DNA of 21,806 nucleotides from an uncultured Ruminococcus sp. (GTDB lineage: Bacteria > Bacillota > Clostridia > Oscillospirales > Acutalibacteraceae), in NCBI GenBank assembly GCA_902773165.1, contig CACYDO010000260.1, positions 1 through 21,806 on the forward strand, written 5' to 3'. How positions within the stretch are numbered: position 1 is the stretch's first letter; each line of letters opens with the position of its first letter. Shown in pieces: positions 7,759 through 16,437 of this stretch. A model generated the notes under the pieces. That model was not told the DNA's origin, ran no database searches, and saw only the letters and a program-made list of their open reading frames with translations. A program made the translations under genes and the position numbers.

Positions 7759-9162
7759 ATGGCAGAAACAACGAAGGTCACCGATATTGACCGCAGTATA
7801 TATGATATCCGCAATGCGGAAGACAATGATTACAGAATGAGATCGGGTCTTACTCCCGAGATCGTAGAAAAGCTCTCTGCGGAAAAGAACGATCCGGAAT
7901 GGATGCTTGAGTTCCGTTTAAAGTCGCTTGAAGTTTACAACAAGCTTGATATTCCCGATTGGGGTCCGCCTATTGACGAGCTTGACATGGATAACATCTC
8001 GACCTACGTGCGCCCGAAAAGCGACATGAAGGCAAGCTGGGAGGACGTTCCTGAGGATATAAAGGACACATTCGAGCGGCTGGGTATTCCGCAGGCAGAG
8101 CGCAAATCTCTTGCCGGCGTCGGCGCGCAGTATGATTCCGAGCTTGTTTACCACAATGTTAGAGATGAAGTGTCAAAACAAGGCGTCGTTTACACTGACC
8201 TTGAAAGCGCTCTGCGTGGGCCGTTCGCCGAGCTTATCAGAAAGAAGTTCATGCACCTTGTTCCTCCGAACGACCACAAGTTTGCCGCGCTTCACGGCGC
8301 TGTATGGTCAGGCGGCTCATTCGTGTACGTGCCCGAGGGAGTACACCTTGATATTCCTCTACAGTCATATTTCAGACTGAACGCCAAGGGTGCAGGTCAG
8401 TTTGAGCATACGCTCATTATCGTTGAGGATAACGCTTATCTTCATTTTATTGAGGGCTGTTCCGCGCCGAAATACAACGTAGCTAACCTTCACGCAGGCT
8501 GTGTGGAGCTTTACGTTGGCAAGAACTCAACTCTTCGCTATTCGACTATTGAAAACTGGTCGAAAAACATGTATAATCTCAACACAAAGCGGGCTGTTGT
8601 CGAAGAAGGCGGCAGAGTTGAATGGGTATCCGGCTCTTTTGGCTCTCACACATCTTACCTTTACCCCATGACAATATTAAAGGGAAAGGGCTCTTCGATG
8701 GAGTTTACCGGAATAACGTTTGCCGGAAACGGTCAGGACCTGGACACAGGCGCAAAGGTCGTTCACAACGCCCCGGATACAAGCTCTGTGATAAATACAC
8801 GCTCCATATCTAAGGACGGAGGTATCAGCACATACAGAAGCTCTGTCGTTATAAACCCTCAGGCAAAGGGAGCCAAGGCTTCTGTTTCCTGCGAATCGCT
8901 CATGCTTGATTCCATATCGCGATCAGACACCATTCCGGCTATGGATATCCGCACGGGAGAATGCGATGTAGGTCACGAAGCACGTATCGGAAGAATTTCT
9001 GACGATCAGGTTTTTTATCTGATGTCGCGCGGCATGTCGGAAGAAGACGCGAGAGCAACGATCGTCAGCGGCTTTGCCGAAAACGTTTCAAAGGAGCTTC
9101 CGCTTGAATATGCTGTTGAAATGAACAATCTTATCCGATTGGAAATGCACGGGAGTATGTAA
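7759..9162 (+). CDS. sufB: SufB, Fe-S cluster scaffold subunit
   Basis: 467 aa, the family's usual length. SufB receives sulfur from SufS/SufU and builds the nascent cluster within the SufBC2D complex. The beta-helix core and the C-terminal family signature GHEARIGRISDDQVFYLMSRGM are present. So is the conserved cysteine in the CESLMLD segment (C378), which corresponds to the region of the essential core cysteine of E. coli SufB. AGAAGGA provides a good ribosome binding site, 28 nt after sufC. It is followed by sufD after a 4-nt gap. Confidence 0.97.
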   Translation: MAETTKVTDIDRSIYDIRNAEDNDYRMRSGLTPEIVEKLSAEKNDPEWMLEFRLKSLEVYNKLDIPDWGPPIDELDMDNISTYVRPKSDMKASWEDVPEDIKDTFERLGIPQAERKSLAGVGAQYDSELVYHNVRDEVSKQGVVYTDLESALRGPFAELIRKKFMHLVPPNDHKFAALHGAVWSGGSFVYVPEGVHLDIPLQSYFRLNAKGAGQFEHTLIIVEDNAYLHFIEGCSAPKYNVANLHAGCVELYVGKNSTLRYSTIENWSKNMYNLNTKRAVVEEGGRVEWVSGSFGSHTSYLYPMTILKGKGSSMEFTGITFAGNGQDLDTGAKVVHNAPDTSSVINTRSISKDGGISTYRSSVVINPQAKGAKASVSCESLMLDSISRSDTIPAMDIRTGECDVGHEARIGRISDDQVFYLMSRGMSEEDARATIVSGFAENVSKELPLEYAVEMNNLIRLEMHGSM

Positions 9163-9166
9163 GCTT

Positions 9167-10210
9167 ATGACTAATATTAACACAAACACAGATCTAAAAA
9201 TAAACTGCGTGCCTTCTCTTACGTGGTATTTTCTGAAAATGAACGACGCACGCCTAAAATGGCAGAAAAACGAAGGCGCGGCACTGACGAATGCTGTAAA
9301 CGCAGATGATATATTTATTGAAAACAACGGCTCGGACGGTTATTTCCCGAAAGATGACATACAAACAATATTCGATGAAAACGATTACGCACGCATATCT
9401 GTTTCGGCAGACAAAAACGAAGAAAAGACTGCGCGTATCTGCTTTGACGGCACAGACGGCAGCAAGGCAGCAAAGCTGTGCGTAAACGCCGCTGAGGGCA
9501 GCAGCGTTACTGTTTACATCACATTCAAGGGCAGCGCGTTCCTTGCAGTCCGCACATATACGGTTGTCGGGAAAAACGCCTCTGTCAAGCTGATCTTAAC
9601 GGAGCTTAATGATGAAAACGGAAGACTTATCACCGATAACGACACATTAGTTGAAGAAAACGGTACATTTACCGTTTTGCGTTTCTGCCCCGGTACAGCA
9701 AGCACTCATGTGCAGTCACGTGTGTTGTTAAAGGGCAATGAGAGCAAGCTCATTTCGGAAACTGCTTATCTCGGTGCAAAATCGCAGAAGCTGGACATGA
9801 ACTATGTCATTGCACATATCGGCAAGCGCACTTCATGCGAGGTAAAGGCAAACGGTGCACTGGACGACAACGCATCTAAGATATTCAGAGGAACGATTGA
9901 TTTTCGCTGCGGCTCTTCCGGTTCATTCGGAAACGAATCCGAAAACGTGCTTCTTTTCAGCAATGATATTGAGAACAAAACTCTCCCCGTCATTCTCTGC
10001 GACGAGGAGGACGTTAACGGAAATCACGGTGCAACTATCGGAAGAATTTCCGAAGAAACGCTGCTATATTTCGCTTCGCGAGGAATATCAGAGGAGGAAG
10101 CTCAGAAGCTGCTCACCGCCTCTATTTCCGACGCATTTTGCAGATTAACGGGCGATGAAGAAACTACAAAGCAGATCATCAGAAGAACAAGGGGCGATGA
10201 AGATGAATAA
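9167..10210 (+). CDS. sufD: SufD, SufB paralogue and scaffold subunit
   Basis: 347 aa, compact compared with the E. coli protein (about 420 aa). The central region is the beta-helix found in SufB/SufD. The C-terminal signature NGNHGATIGRISEETLLYFASRGISEEEA identifies the family; H287 in this segment is the probable counterpart of the histidine implicated in cluster assembly at the SufB-SufD interface. The N-terminal region is short, which accounts for most of the size difference. The ribosome binding site is GGGAG within the end of sufB. The last 8 nt overlap sufS, indicating translational coupling. Confidence 0.93.
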   Translation: MTNINTNTDLKINCVPSLTWYFLKMNDARLKWQKNEGAALTNAVNADDIFIENNGSDGYFPKDDIQTIFDENDYARISVSADKNEEKTARICFDGTDGSKAAKLCVNAAEGSSVTVYITFKGSAFLAVRTYTVVGKNASVKLILTELNDENGRLITDNDTLVEENGTFTVLRFCPGTASTHVQSRVLLKGNESKLISETAYLGAKSQKLDMNYVIAHIGKRTSCEVKANGALDDNASKIFRGTIDFRCGSSGSFGNESENVLLFSNDIENKTLPVILCDEEDVNGNHGATIGRISEETLLYFASRGISEEEAQKLLTASISDAFCRLTGDEETTKQIIRRTRGDEDE

Positions 10211-11429
10211 TACTCTTCTTACCGATCACCGTGAGGATTTCCCTTTACTGAAACAATTCGACGCAGCATATCTTGATAACGCGGCGACTTCGCAAAAACC
10301 GCAGTGCGTTATTGACGCAGAAAAGAATTTTTACGAAAAGCTCAACAGCAATCCTCTGCGCGGCTTTTATGACCTCAGTCTTGCGGCAACGGATGCATAC
10401 GAAAACGCCCGTGAAAGCGTTCGCAGATTTATAGGAGCAAAAAGCACAAAGGAGATCATCTTCACTGCAAATGCTACGTCGGCGATCAATCTCGCGGCTT
10501 ACAGCTACGGTCTGAGCAATATCGGTTCTAATGACAGGATAGTTGTATCTATCGCCGAACACCACAGCAATATGCTTCCGTGGCAGATGGTTGCAGCAAA
10601 AACGGGAGCTGAGCTGGAATACATGAAATGCGGCAAACAGGGCGAATTTTCAGATGAAGAGATCGACCGCTGCATAACGAGCAATACAAGGCTTGTTGCA
10701 ATTGCGGCTGTATCCAACGTAACGGGCGCGTGTGCGCCTATTCAAAAAATAATTGCAGCGGCACATTCTTTCGGCGCTGTTGTAATGCTAGACGGTGCGC
10801 AGTCCGTTCCTCATATGAAAACGGACGTCCAGGAGCTTGACGCGGATTTCCTTGCATTTTCGGCTCACAAGATGATGGGGCCTATGGGCGTAGGCGTTTT
10901 ATACGGCAAGCAGGAGCTTCTTGAAAAAATGCCCCCGTTTTTGACAGGCGGTGAGATGATCGAATCGGTAAGGCTTGACGGCGCGACATATGCTCAGCTG
11001 CCGCATAAATTCGAAGCAGGAACGGTAAATGCAGCAGGTGCGGCTGCGCTTGACGCTGCTATCAAATACTACGAAAAAATTGGCATAGATAATATGGAGC
11101 AGCGTGAGCAATATCTTACAAAATACGCGTTTGATGGTCTTAGTCAAATTCCGCATGTTAACATTATTGGCTCTTCGGACAGTTCCAATCATACAGGTAT
11201 ACTTTCCTTTACAATAGACGGAGTTCACCCTCACGACGTAAGCGCTGTTCTCAACGATGACAAAATATGTATTCGTGCCGGACATCACTGCGCTCAGCCG
11301 CTGCTTGCGCATCTGGGTGTTCGTTCATCGTCACGCGCAAGCCTGATGTTTTACAACACAACGGAAGAGATCGACAAATTCCTCGCAAGCGTTGCCTCTG
11401 TGAGAAAATTAATGGGATATCGGGAGTGA
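10203..11429 (+). CDS. sufS: SufS, PLP-dependent cysteine desulfurase
   Basis: 408 aa from the ATG at 10203. Longer starts (10155, 10197) are possible in frame, but AAGGGG at 10189-10194 is 8 nt from 10203 and would be too close to 10197. The enzyme removes sulfur from L-cysteine as a persulfide for Fe-S assembly, giving alanine. The PLP lysine is K223 in FSAHKMMGPMGVGVLYG. The catalytic cysteine is C363 in RAGHHCAQPLL, the type-II (SufS) arrangement, matching C364 of E. coli SufS. The N-terminal YLDNAATSQKP is typical. Its acceptor SufU follows immediately, 4 nt downstream. Confidence 0.97.
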   Translation: MNNTLLTDHREDFPLLKQFDAAYLDNAATSQKPQCVIDAEKNFYEKLNSNPLRGFYDLSLAATDAYENARESVRRFIGAKSTKEIIFTANATSAINLAAYSYGLSNIGSNDRIVVSIAEHHSNMLPWQMVAAKTGAELEYMKCGKQGEFSDEEIDRCITSNTRLVAIAAVSNVTGACAPIQKIIAAAHSFGAVVMLDGAQSVPHMKTDVQELDADFLAFSAHKMMGPMGVGVLYGKQELLEKMPPFLTGGEMIESVRLDGATYAQLPHKFEAGTVNAAGAAALDAAIKYYEKIGIDNMEQREQYLTKYAFDGLSQIPHVNIIGSSDSSNHTGILSFTIDGVHPHDVSAVLNDDKICIRAGHHCAQPLLAHLGVRSSSRASLMFYNTTEEIDKFLASVASVRKLMGYRE

Positions 11430-11433
11430 TAAT

Positions 11434-11859
11434 ATGAGCAACAGAAGCTTTTACAACGAGGTGCTTACCGACCACAATATAAGCCCGGGACATAAGCATG
11501 AAATCGAAGGCGCTAACTTTGAGCTTGAAGGCGTTAACCCAAACTGCGGCGATGACATCATTCTGAAGCTTCGTGTAGAAGACGGCGTTATCGCAGACGG
11601 CGGCTATACAGGGGACGGCTGCGCCATCTCCCAGGCTTCGGCAGATATCATGCTTGACCTTGTTATAGGCAAATCTACCGACGAGGCTCAGCGCCTTGCA
11701 GATATGTTTCTCAGAATGATACGCGGCGAAGCGACAGATGAAGAGATTGAAGAGCTTGAAGAAGCCGGTGCTCTTAAAGATGTTTCGCACATGCCTGCAA
11801 GAGTAAAATGTGCCGTTCTCGGCTGGCACACCTTGGGAAATATACTTGATAAATCGTGA
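11434..11859 (+). CDS. sufU: SufU, zinc-dependent sulfur-transfer partner of SufS
   Basis: 141 aa. It shows the SufU pattern NPNCGDD (C38, D40), GDGCAIS (C63) and RVKCAVLGW (C126). In Bacillus SufU the equivalent residues bind zinc and accept the persulfide from SufS. The inserted loop between GCAIS and the last cysteine separates SufU from classical IscU scaffolds. GGGAG at the end of sufS serves as ribosome binding site. It is the last gene of the operon, with a terminator starting 22 bp after the stop. This gives the Gram-positive SUF system, with SufU in place of SufE. Confidence 0.96.
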   Translation: MSNRSFYNEVLTDHNISPGHKHEIEGANFELEGVNPNCGDDIILKLRVEDGVIADGGYTGDGCAISQASADIMLDLVIGKSTDEAQRLADMFLRMIRGEATDEEIEELEEAGALKDVSHMPARVKCAVLGWHTLGNILDKS

Positions 11860-11880
11860 TCCATAATTAAATAGAAAACT

Positions 11881-11914
11881 GTCTGTCCCTATAATTGTGG
11901 GGCAGACTTTTTTT
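11881..11914 (+). terminator. Rho-independent terminator of the SUF operon
   Basis: GTCTGTCCC (11881-11889) pairs with GGGGCAGAC (11899-11907) over nine pairs including one G-T. A 9-nt loop and seven T residues complete a classical terminator. It separates sufU from the rubrerythrin gene. Confidence 0.92.
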
Positions 11915-12006
11915 ATGCTCCTATTCATTTTATGAATTTTATTTTAGTTAGTGGTTATACTATCAGAGTAATATATACAGAACGAACGGAAAGGAAGACC
12001 AATTAA

Positions 12007-12660
12007 ATGCCAAAATATAAGTGCAGCGAATGTGAAAATATATTTGATTCTCAGGAAAAACAGCCGACCTGTCCGAAGTGCGGCGCTGCGTCCGACAGAT
12101 GCGAAAAAATAGAGGACGCACCTGTTACTAAATACACCGGAACGCAGACGGAGAAAAATCTGAGAAAGGCATTCACAGACGAGGCTGAGGCACGAGATAA
12201 GTATACATTTTTCGCGTCCAAGGCAAAGGAAGAGGGCTTTGAGCAGATCGCAGCCATATTTGAAAAGACTGCGGAAAACGAAAAGGAACATGCTGAGATC
12301 TGGTTCAATGAGTTGGGCGGCTCTGACTGCACGGCACAGAATCTGACGAACGCTGCTAACGGTGAGAACTACGAATGGACAAATATGTATTCAAGCTTTG
12401 CAGAAACAGCAGATCGTGAAGGATTTCCGGAGCTGGCGGAGAAGTTCCGTGCAGTCGGCGAGATCGAAAAGCACCATGAAGAGCGTTACCGCGCTCTTAT
12501 TCACAATGTTGAGGCGCAGGAAGTCTTTGCAAAAAGCGAAGTAAAGGTATGGGAATGCCGCAACTGCGGTCATATTATGACAGGCACAGCCGCGCCCGAG
12601 GTATGCCCCGTCTGCTCTCACCCACAGTCTTATTTCCAGCTTCACGCAGAAAATTACTGA
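12007..12660 (+). CDS. Rubrerythrin with rubredoxin-like modules at both ends
   Basis: 217 aa. The central diiron ferritin-like four-helix domain (about 48-172) reduces hydrogen peroxide in anaerobes. Candidate iron ligands are E59, E92 with H95 (ExxH), E133 and E154 with H157 (ExxH). The C-terminus (181-212) is a rubredoxin domain with C184, C187, C200 and C203. Unusually, residues 1-35 carry another CxxC-x12-CxxC unit (C6, C9, C22, C25) of the same spacing. AAGGAAG (11991-11997) is the ribosome binding site. The gene is preceded by the SUF terminator, so it probably has its own promoter. The leader at 11915-12006 has a TATACT -10-like sequence but no convincing -35. Neighbouring Fe-S repair genes fit a role in oxidative stress. 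Confidence 0.94.
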   Translation: MPKYKCSECENIFDSQEKQPTCPKCGAASDRCEKIEDAPVTKYTGTQTEKNLRKAFTDEAEARDKYTFFASKAKEEGFEQIAAIFEKTAENEKEHAEIWFNELGGSDCTAQNLTNAANGENYEWTNMYSSFAETADREGFPELAEKFRAVGEIEKHHEERYRALIHNVEAQEVFAKSEVKVWECRNCGHIMTGTAAPEVCPVCSHPQSYFQLHAENY

Positions 12661-12671
12661 TCTCTTTCTCG

Positions 12672-12705
12672 AAAAAAGCCTCCTCCGAAAATCTCCGGAG
12701 GAGGC
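12672..12705 (-). terminator. Rho-independent terminator of the kinase gene cluster
   Basis: On the minus strand, GCCTCCTCCG (12705-12696) pairs perfectly with CGGAGGAGGC (12687-12678) around an 8-nt loop and is followed by six T residues (12677-12672). It is GC-rich and strong. The T-run is on the minus strand, so it primarily ends the kinase transcript. The hairpin may also stop rubrerythrin transcription arriving from the other side. Confidence 0.92.
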
Positions 12706-12729
12706 ATAGTTATATGCTTATAATTATTA

Positions 12730-15700
12730 TCAATACGGAATAATATCAACACCGTTTGCTATTGTTTTATTCTCCTGGATACCGTCCCATGTGGAATTGC
12801 TTGCAGGATAGTAGATCGTTACCGTTCCGTAAGGCTCCCACGTAAGCTGATCCGGCTCGTCATCGCCCCACAGAGGATCTATACCGAATCCGGGTTTATT
12901 GCCTGTAAAGTAAACCTCACCGTCCTGCATATCGAACGCACCCTTACCGACAGTAGAAACCGATGACGGAAGATTCATGGTTATGCCGGCATTTCCGCAT
13001 GAGCTGTAGAATGCAAGAGTGCCTATTGTGGAAAGATTATTGGAGAACGTGACGCTTGAAAGCGCATTACAATTCTGGAACGCCTGGAACTCTATCGCCG
13101 TTACGCTGTCTGCAAGCTCTACGCTCCTCAGATTTACGGCTTCTGCAAATGCACAGCTGCCGACAGAGGTAACTCCGTCGCCGATCACTACGCGTTCAAT
13201 CTCGCCGAGGTAATCGTACCAGGGGCGTGTGCTTTGCATTGTAAACGTGGAGAAGTCCATAAAGTTATGCTGTAAGTGAGTTTCCTGCGGCATATAGTCG
13301 TAATTAGTCATTGCGCCGCTGCCGTTGATGTAGATAGTTCCGTCGTCGTAATACTCCCACGTCACATTGTCTCCGCAGTCACCGCTGTCTTTAAGAGAAC
13401 CGTTGCCCTTCTTTACAGCGTAAACAACAACGTTGCATTCCGCGGTTTTTCCGTTGGAGGAAACAGCTGTAATAACCGCCGAGCCTTCTCCGTTTGCTGT
13501 AACCGTGCCGTTGCTGACGCTTGCAACGGAATCATCGCTGCTTGACCAGGAAACAGTTTTATCCTCTGCATTGATCGGCTTGATATCTGCGTCAAGAGAA
13601 GCTGTATCACCGACATTTAGCGAAAGCTCCGAAGAGGAAAGCGAAATTGAAGAAACCTCAACAGGAGCTCGGCTTTCCGGCTCACTCTGAACAGGCTTGC
13701 TTTGCACGGAGCTTGTTTTGCTCTGCGGCTGTGAGCTTTGTGATGAAGTCTGCTGGCGGCTGCTTGCGCTGCTGCTTACCGTCGTCTTGCTTGAAGTATT
13801 ATTCTCCGCAGCTGTATGAGTTGTAGCTTCGTTTGATTTACTCGAAACCGCTGCGCTGCTTGTAGTTTTACTGCTTGCAGAAGGCTTGCTGCTGCTTGAA
13901 GATGGTTTACTGCTTGAAGAGCTGCTCTTTTTATCGCTTTCTGTGTCGGCAGGCTTGCTGCTCGGCGCAGAAGAGCTTACCTCTTTCTTCTCGCTTTCTG
14001 CCGATGATGTATCCGATTCTGCCTGATTTGTATCCGATTCTTCCTCGAAAATTGTTGGGATACTTATACCAACATTCACCGTTACTACCGATTTTTCTTT
14101 AAGATTTATACCTGCCTTTGGCGACTGAGAAATTACGATTGCGTCGTCACTTTCTTCTATAGCATTTATATAAGGCGTAAGCTTACTGTCCTCAAGCGTT
14201 TTTTCAGCCTCGGAGCGCTTCATTCCTACAACGTTCGGCACAGGCGCTACATTTTCTTTTGTAGCGGCGGTCAGCACAATAGTATCTCCGCGCCTTACCT
14301 CGTCTCCTGCTTTTACGCTCTGTGCAAGGATCTCGCCCTCCGGCATATCTGTATTATGCTGATAATCCATCTGTACCGAAAGCTTGTTGTCTGAGAGAAC
14401 AAGCTGAGCGTCACCCTGATCCATACCAACTACATCGGGCATAGCAAAAGGCGCTGCGCCCGTGCTGACGATCAGCTCGATAACACTTTCGGGAAATACA
14501 GTGCTGTTCTTTTTCGGCGCCTGATACTTAACAAGCCCCTCGCCTACCGTTTCATCACTCTCATATGTGATCTCAGGCTCAAGGCCTCTGCCGATAAGCT
14601 GACTTTTAGCCCTCTCCTCTGTTCTAAGCTCTACGTTAGGAACAGTTACTTCCTCATAGCCGAGCGACACGACTACCGCAACAGGCGTAGTATTCTTTAT
14701 CTTTGCGTTTGCACCCGGCTGCTGCGACATTATCACATCTCTGTCAAAGCTGTCGCTGTACATATGCTCCGACACCATGACGGAACAGCCTACCTCCTGA
14801 GCTTTAACAAGAACCTCGTCATAAGTCATACCCACAAAATCGGGAACCGTTATCTCTTTTTCTGCTCTGTTTGAAGAGCCGTTAGACACTGTTATCGTGA
14901 TCTCATCGCCTTCGTCGGCTTCTGCAAACGGGTCGTGATCCTGGCTGATAACGCAGCCCTTTTCGATAACATCGTTATCCTCCTCATTTACCTTTACATT
15001 AAAGCCAAGCTCACTGAGCTTACCCTCGGAAAACTTAATATTTGTTCCTCTTATATCGGGGACGATCTGCTTCGGGTCGGGTGCGCTGACAATTACATTA
15101 ACATTACTGTTTTTCGCAACGACTGCACCTCCACTTACGTCCTGTGAAAGAATATGCTCCTCAGGAACCTGATCTGATTCCCGCTTGCCGAGTATCGTCA
15201 TATTCAGATCTGCTTTTACAAGCTTTTCACTGCCCTCGTCAACGTCACAGCTTATAACATACGGCACATATGTATCGCCGTCTGAGATACCGGAATCTGC
15301 GTTCATGTCCGGGTCAGACCCAAGCACGCCTGCGGCGAACAGCGCTATCAGCGTTACAACGGCAACAGACGCGGCAGGCAGGGATATCTTCGCCCAAAGC
15401 GGCCAGCCGCCCGATGATTTCCTGCGTATCTTTCCTGTTTTGCGCTCTGCGACATTTACACCGGTAAGCTCTTCGATAAACGTCTTTACATCGGGTGTTC
15501 TGTCCTCTATGCGCACATTCAGGGCGTTCATTATCGCCGTTTCCTGATCGGTAGTGATCTCCTTATTCAGCTTTGAGATTGGGATAATATTATCCTTGCC
15601 TTTTTTCTGCAACAAAACATGACGTTCAAACGCGTCGGGCGGAACTGTTCCTGTCATCATTTTATACATAGTTGCGGCAATTGAATAAACGTCTGTATAA

Positions 15701-16428
15701 GCGCCCTGTTTTGCGTGACCGTTGTACTGCTCGGCAGGGGAAAACCCGTTTTTGATGATGACAGTCATCGTCATGTTGTTGTCAGTAGCAGCAAAGCGTG
15801 CAGAACCGAAGTCAATAAGCTTTACGTCACCGCTTTTTGTAACAAAGAGGTTATCCGGAGAAATATCCCGGTGAATAACGCCTGCTTTATGCACCTCGGT
15901 AAGTGCCTCAAGAACAGGCAGCATCATTTCTATGGTCTTGTCAACGGATAAAGTCCCTTCGCGTTCGAGCATGGAAGCTACTGTTTCTCCGTCGAGAAAT
16001 TCCATAATCAGGTACGCAGTGTTATTCGCTTCAAATGTATCGAACACCTTAACGACGCCGGGGATAGAGTTAAACTTAGCGAGCTTTTTTGCCTCTTCGC
16101 CAAATTTTTTCAAACCGTCTTCGAACCGCTTCTGCTTGTCACCGTCGTAGACAGAGAGCTTTTCCTGACCTGTTGCTCTTGACGAAAGCTCATTAGGAAG
16201 AAATTCCTTTACTGCAACCTTCATCTGCAAAAAGCCGTCCCATGCGATATAAGTTACGCCGAAGCCGCCGCAGCCTAAAACTCTGCCAATTATATATCTA
16301 TCATTAAGAATAGTGCCGGGGGCAAGATATAAGGCACCGTCAGGCATTGTATCCTCTTTGTAGCCGCAGTGAGGGCATACATTAAGTTCATCATCGTAAT
16401 GATCCATACAGCCCATACATAGCTTCAT
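12730..16428 (-). CDS. Membrane Ser/Thr receptor kinase: zinc ribbon, kinase, TM, six PASTA, Ser-rich linker, Ig-like domain, BspA-type LRR
   Basis: 1,232 aa. Residues 4-21 are a zinc ribbon (C4, C7, C18, C21). The Hanks kinase domain (about 45-322) has P-loop GCGGFG (52-57), K74 in VAVKEF, HRDISPDN (186-193) and DFG (206-208), so ATP- and metal-binding residues are intact. A transmembrane helix lies at about 347-369. Outside are six PASTA repeats (about 387-790), a Ser/Thr-rich linker (795-920), a Big_2-like Ig domain (922-1006) and a C-terminal region with BspA-like LRRs (1010-1231; VELADSVTAIEFQAF). PASTA domains bind peptidoglycan fragments in PrkC/PknB-type kinases, and the distal modules suggest an additional surface ligand. 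AGAAAGG at 16441-16447 is the ribosome binding site, overlapping the end of the preceding kinase gene; the intergenic gap is 9 nt, so they form an operon. No phosphatase gene is adjacent. Confidence 0.93.
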   Translation of the reverse strand: MKLCMGCMDHYDDELNVCPHCGYKEDTMPDGALYLAPGTILNDRYIIGRVLGCGGFGVTYIAWDGFLQMKVAVKEFLPNELSSRATGQEKLSVYDGDKQKRFEDGLKKFGEEAKKLAKFNSIPGVVKVFDTFEANNTAYLIMEFLDGETVASMLEREGTLSVDKTIEMMLPVLEALTEVHKAGVIHRDISPDNLFVTKSGDVKLIDFGSARFAATDNNMTMTVIIKNGFSPAEQYNGHAKQGAYTDVYSIAATMYKMMTGTVPPDAFERHVLLQKKGKDNIIPISKLNKEITTDQETAIMNALNVRIEDRTPDVKTFIEELTGVNVAERKTGKIRRKSSGGWPLWAKISLPAASVAVVTLIALFAAGVLGSDPDMNADSGISDGDTYVPYVISCDVDEGSEKLVKADLNMTILGKRESDQVPEEHILSQDVSGGAVVAKNSNVNVIVSAPDPKQIVPDIRGTNIKFSEGKLSELGFNVKVNEEDNDVIEKGCVISQDHDPFAEADEGDEITITVSNGSSNRAEKEITVPDFVGMTYDEVLVKAQEVGCSVMVSEHMYSDSFDRDVIMSQQPGANAKIKNTTPVAVVVSLGYEEVTVPNVELRTEERAKSQLIGRGLEPEITYESDETVGEGLVKYQAPKKNSTVFPESVIELIVSTGAAPFAMPDVVGMDQGDAQLVLSDNKLSVQMDYQHNTDMPEGEILAQSVKAGDEVRRGDTIVLTAATKENVAPVPNVVGMKRSEAEKTLEDSKLTPYINAIEESDDAIVISQSPKAGINLKEKSVVTVNVGISIPTIFEEESDTNQAESDTSSAESEKKEVSSSAPSSKPADTESDKKSSSSSSKPSSSSSKPSASSKTTSSAAVSSKSNEATTHTAAENNTSSKTTVSSSASSRQQTSSQSSQPQSKTSSVQSKPVQSEPESRAPVEVSSISLSSSELSLNVGDTASLDADIKPINAEDKTVSWSSSDDSVASVSNGTVTANGEGSAVITAVSSNGKTAECNVVVYAVKKGNGSLKDSGDCGDNVTWEYYDDGTIYINGSGAMTNYDYMPQETHLQHNFMDFSTFTMQSTRPWYDYLGEIERVVIGDGVTSVGSCAFAEAVNLRSVELADSVTAIEFQAFQNCNALSSVTFSNNLSTIGTLAFYSSCGNAGITMNLPSSVSTVGKGAFDMQDGEVYFTGNKPGFGIDPLWGDDEPDQLTWEPYGTVTIYYPASNSTWDGIQENKTIANGVDIIPY

Positions 16429-16437
16429 AATATAACA

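Noticed and set aside
10155..10202. Upstream in-frame ATG codons (10155, 10197) as sufS start
   Set aside because: They would add residues not typical of SufS. The ribosome binding site AAGGGG is correctly spaced only for 10203.
11251..11928. Minus-strand open frame of 225 codons
   Set aside because: It overlaps sufS and sufU in antisense and runs through their terminator; the peptide is cysteine-rich and not protein-like.
11933..11979. Promoter or PerR-type operator before rubrerythrin
   Set aside because: TATACT and TAATAT are possible -10 boxes but neither has a reasonable -35. The partial inverted repeat around TTATACT/AGTAATA is too imperfect to call.
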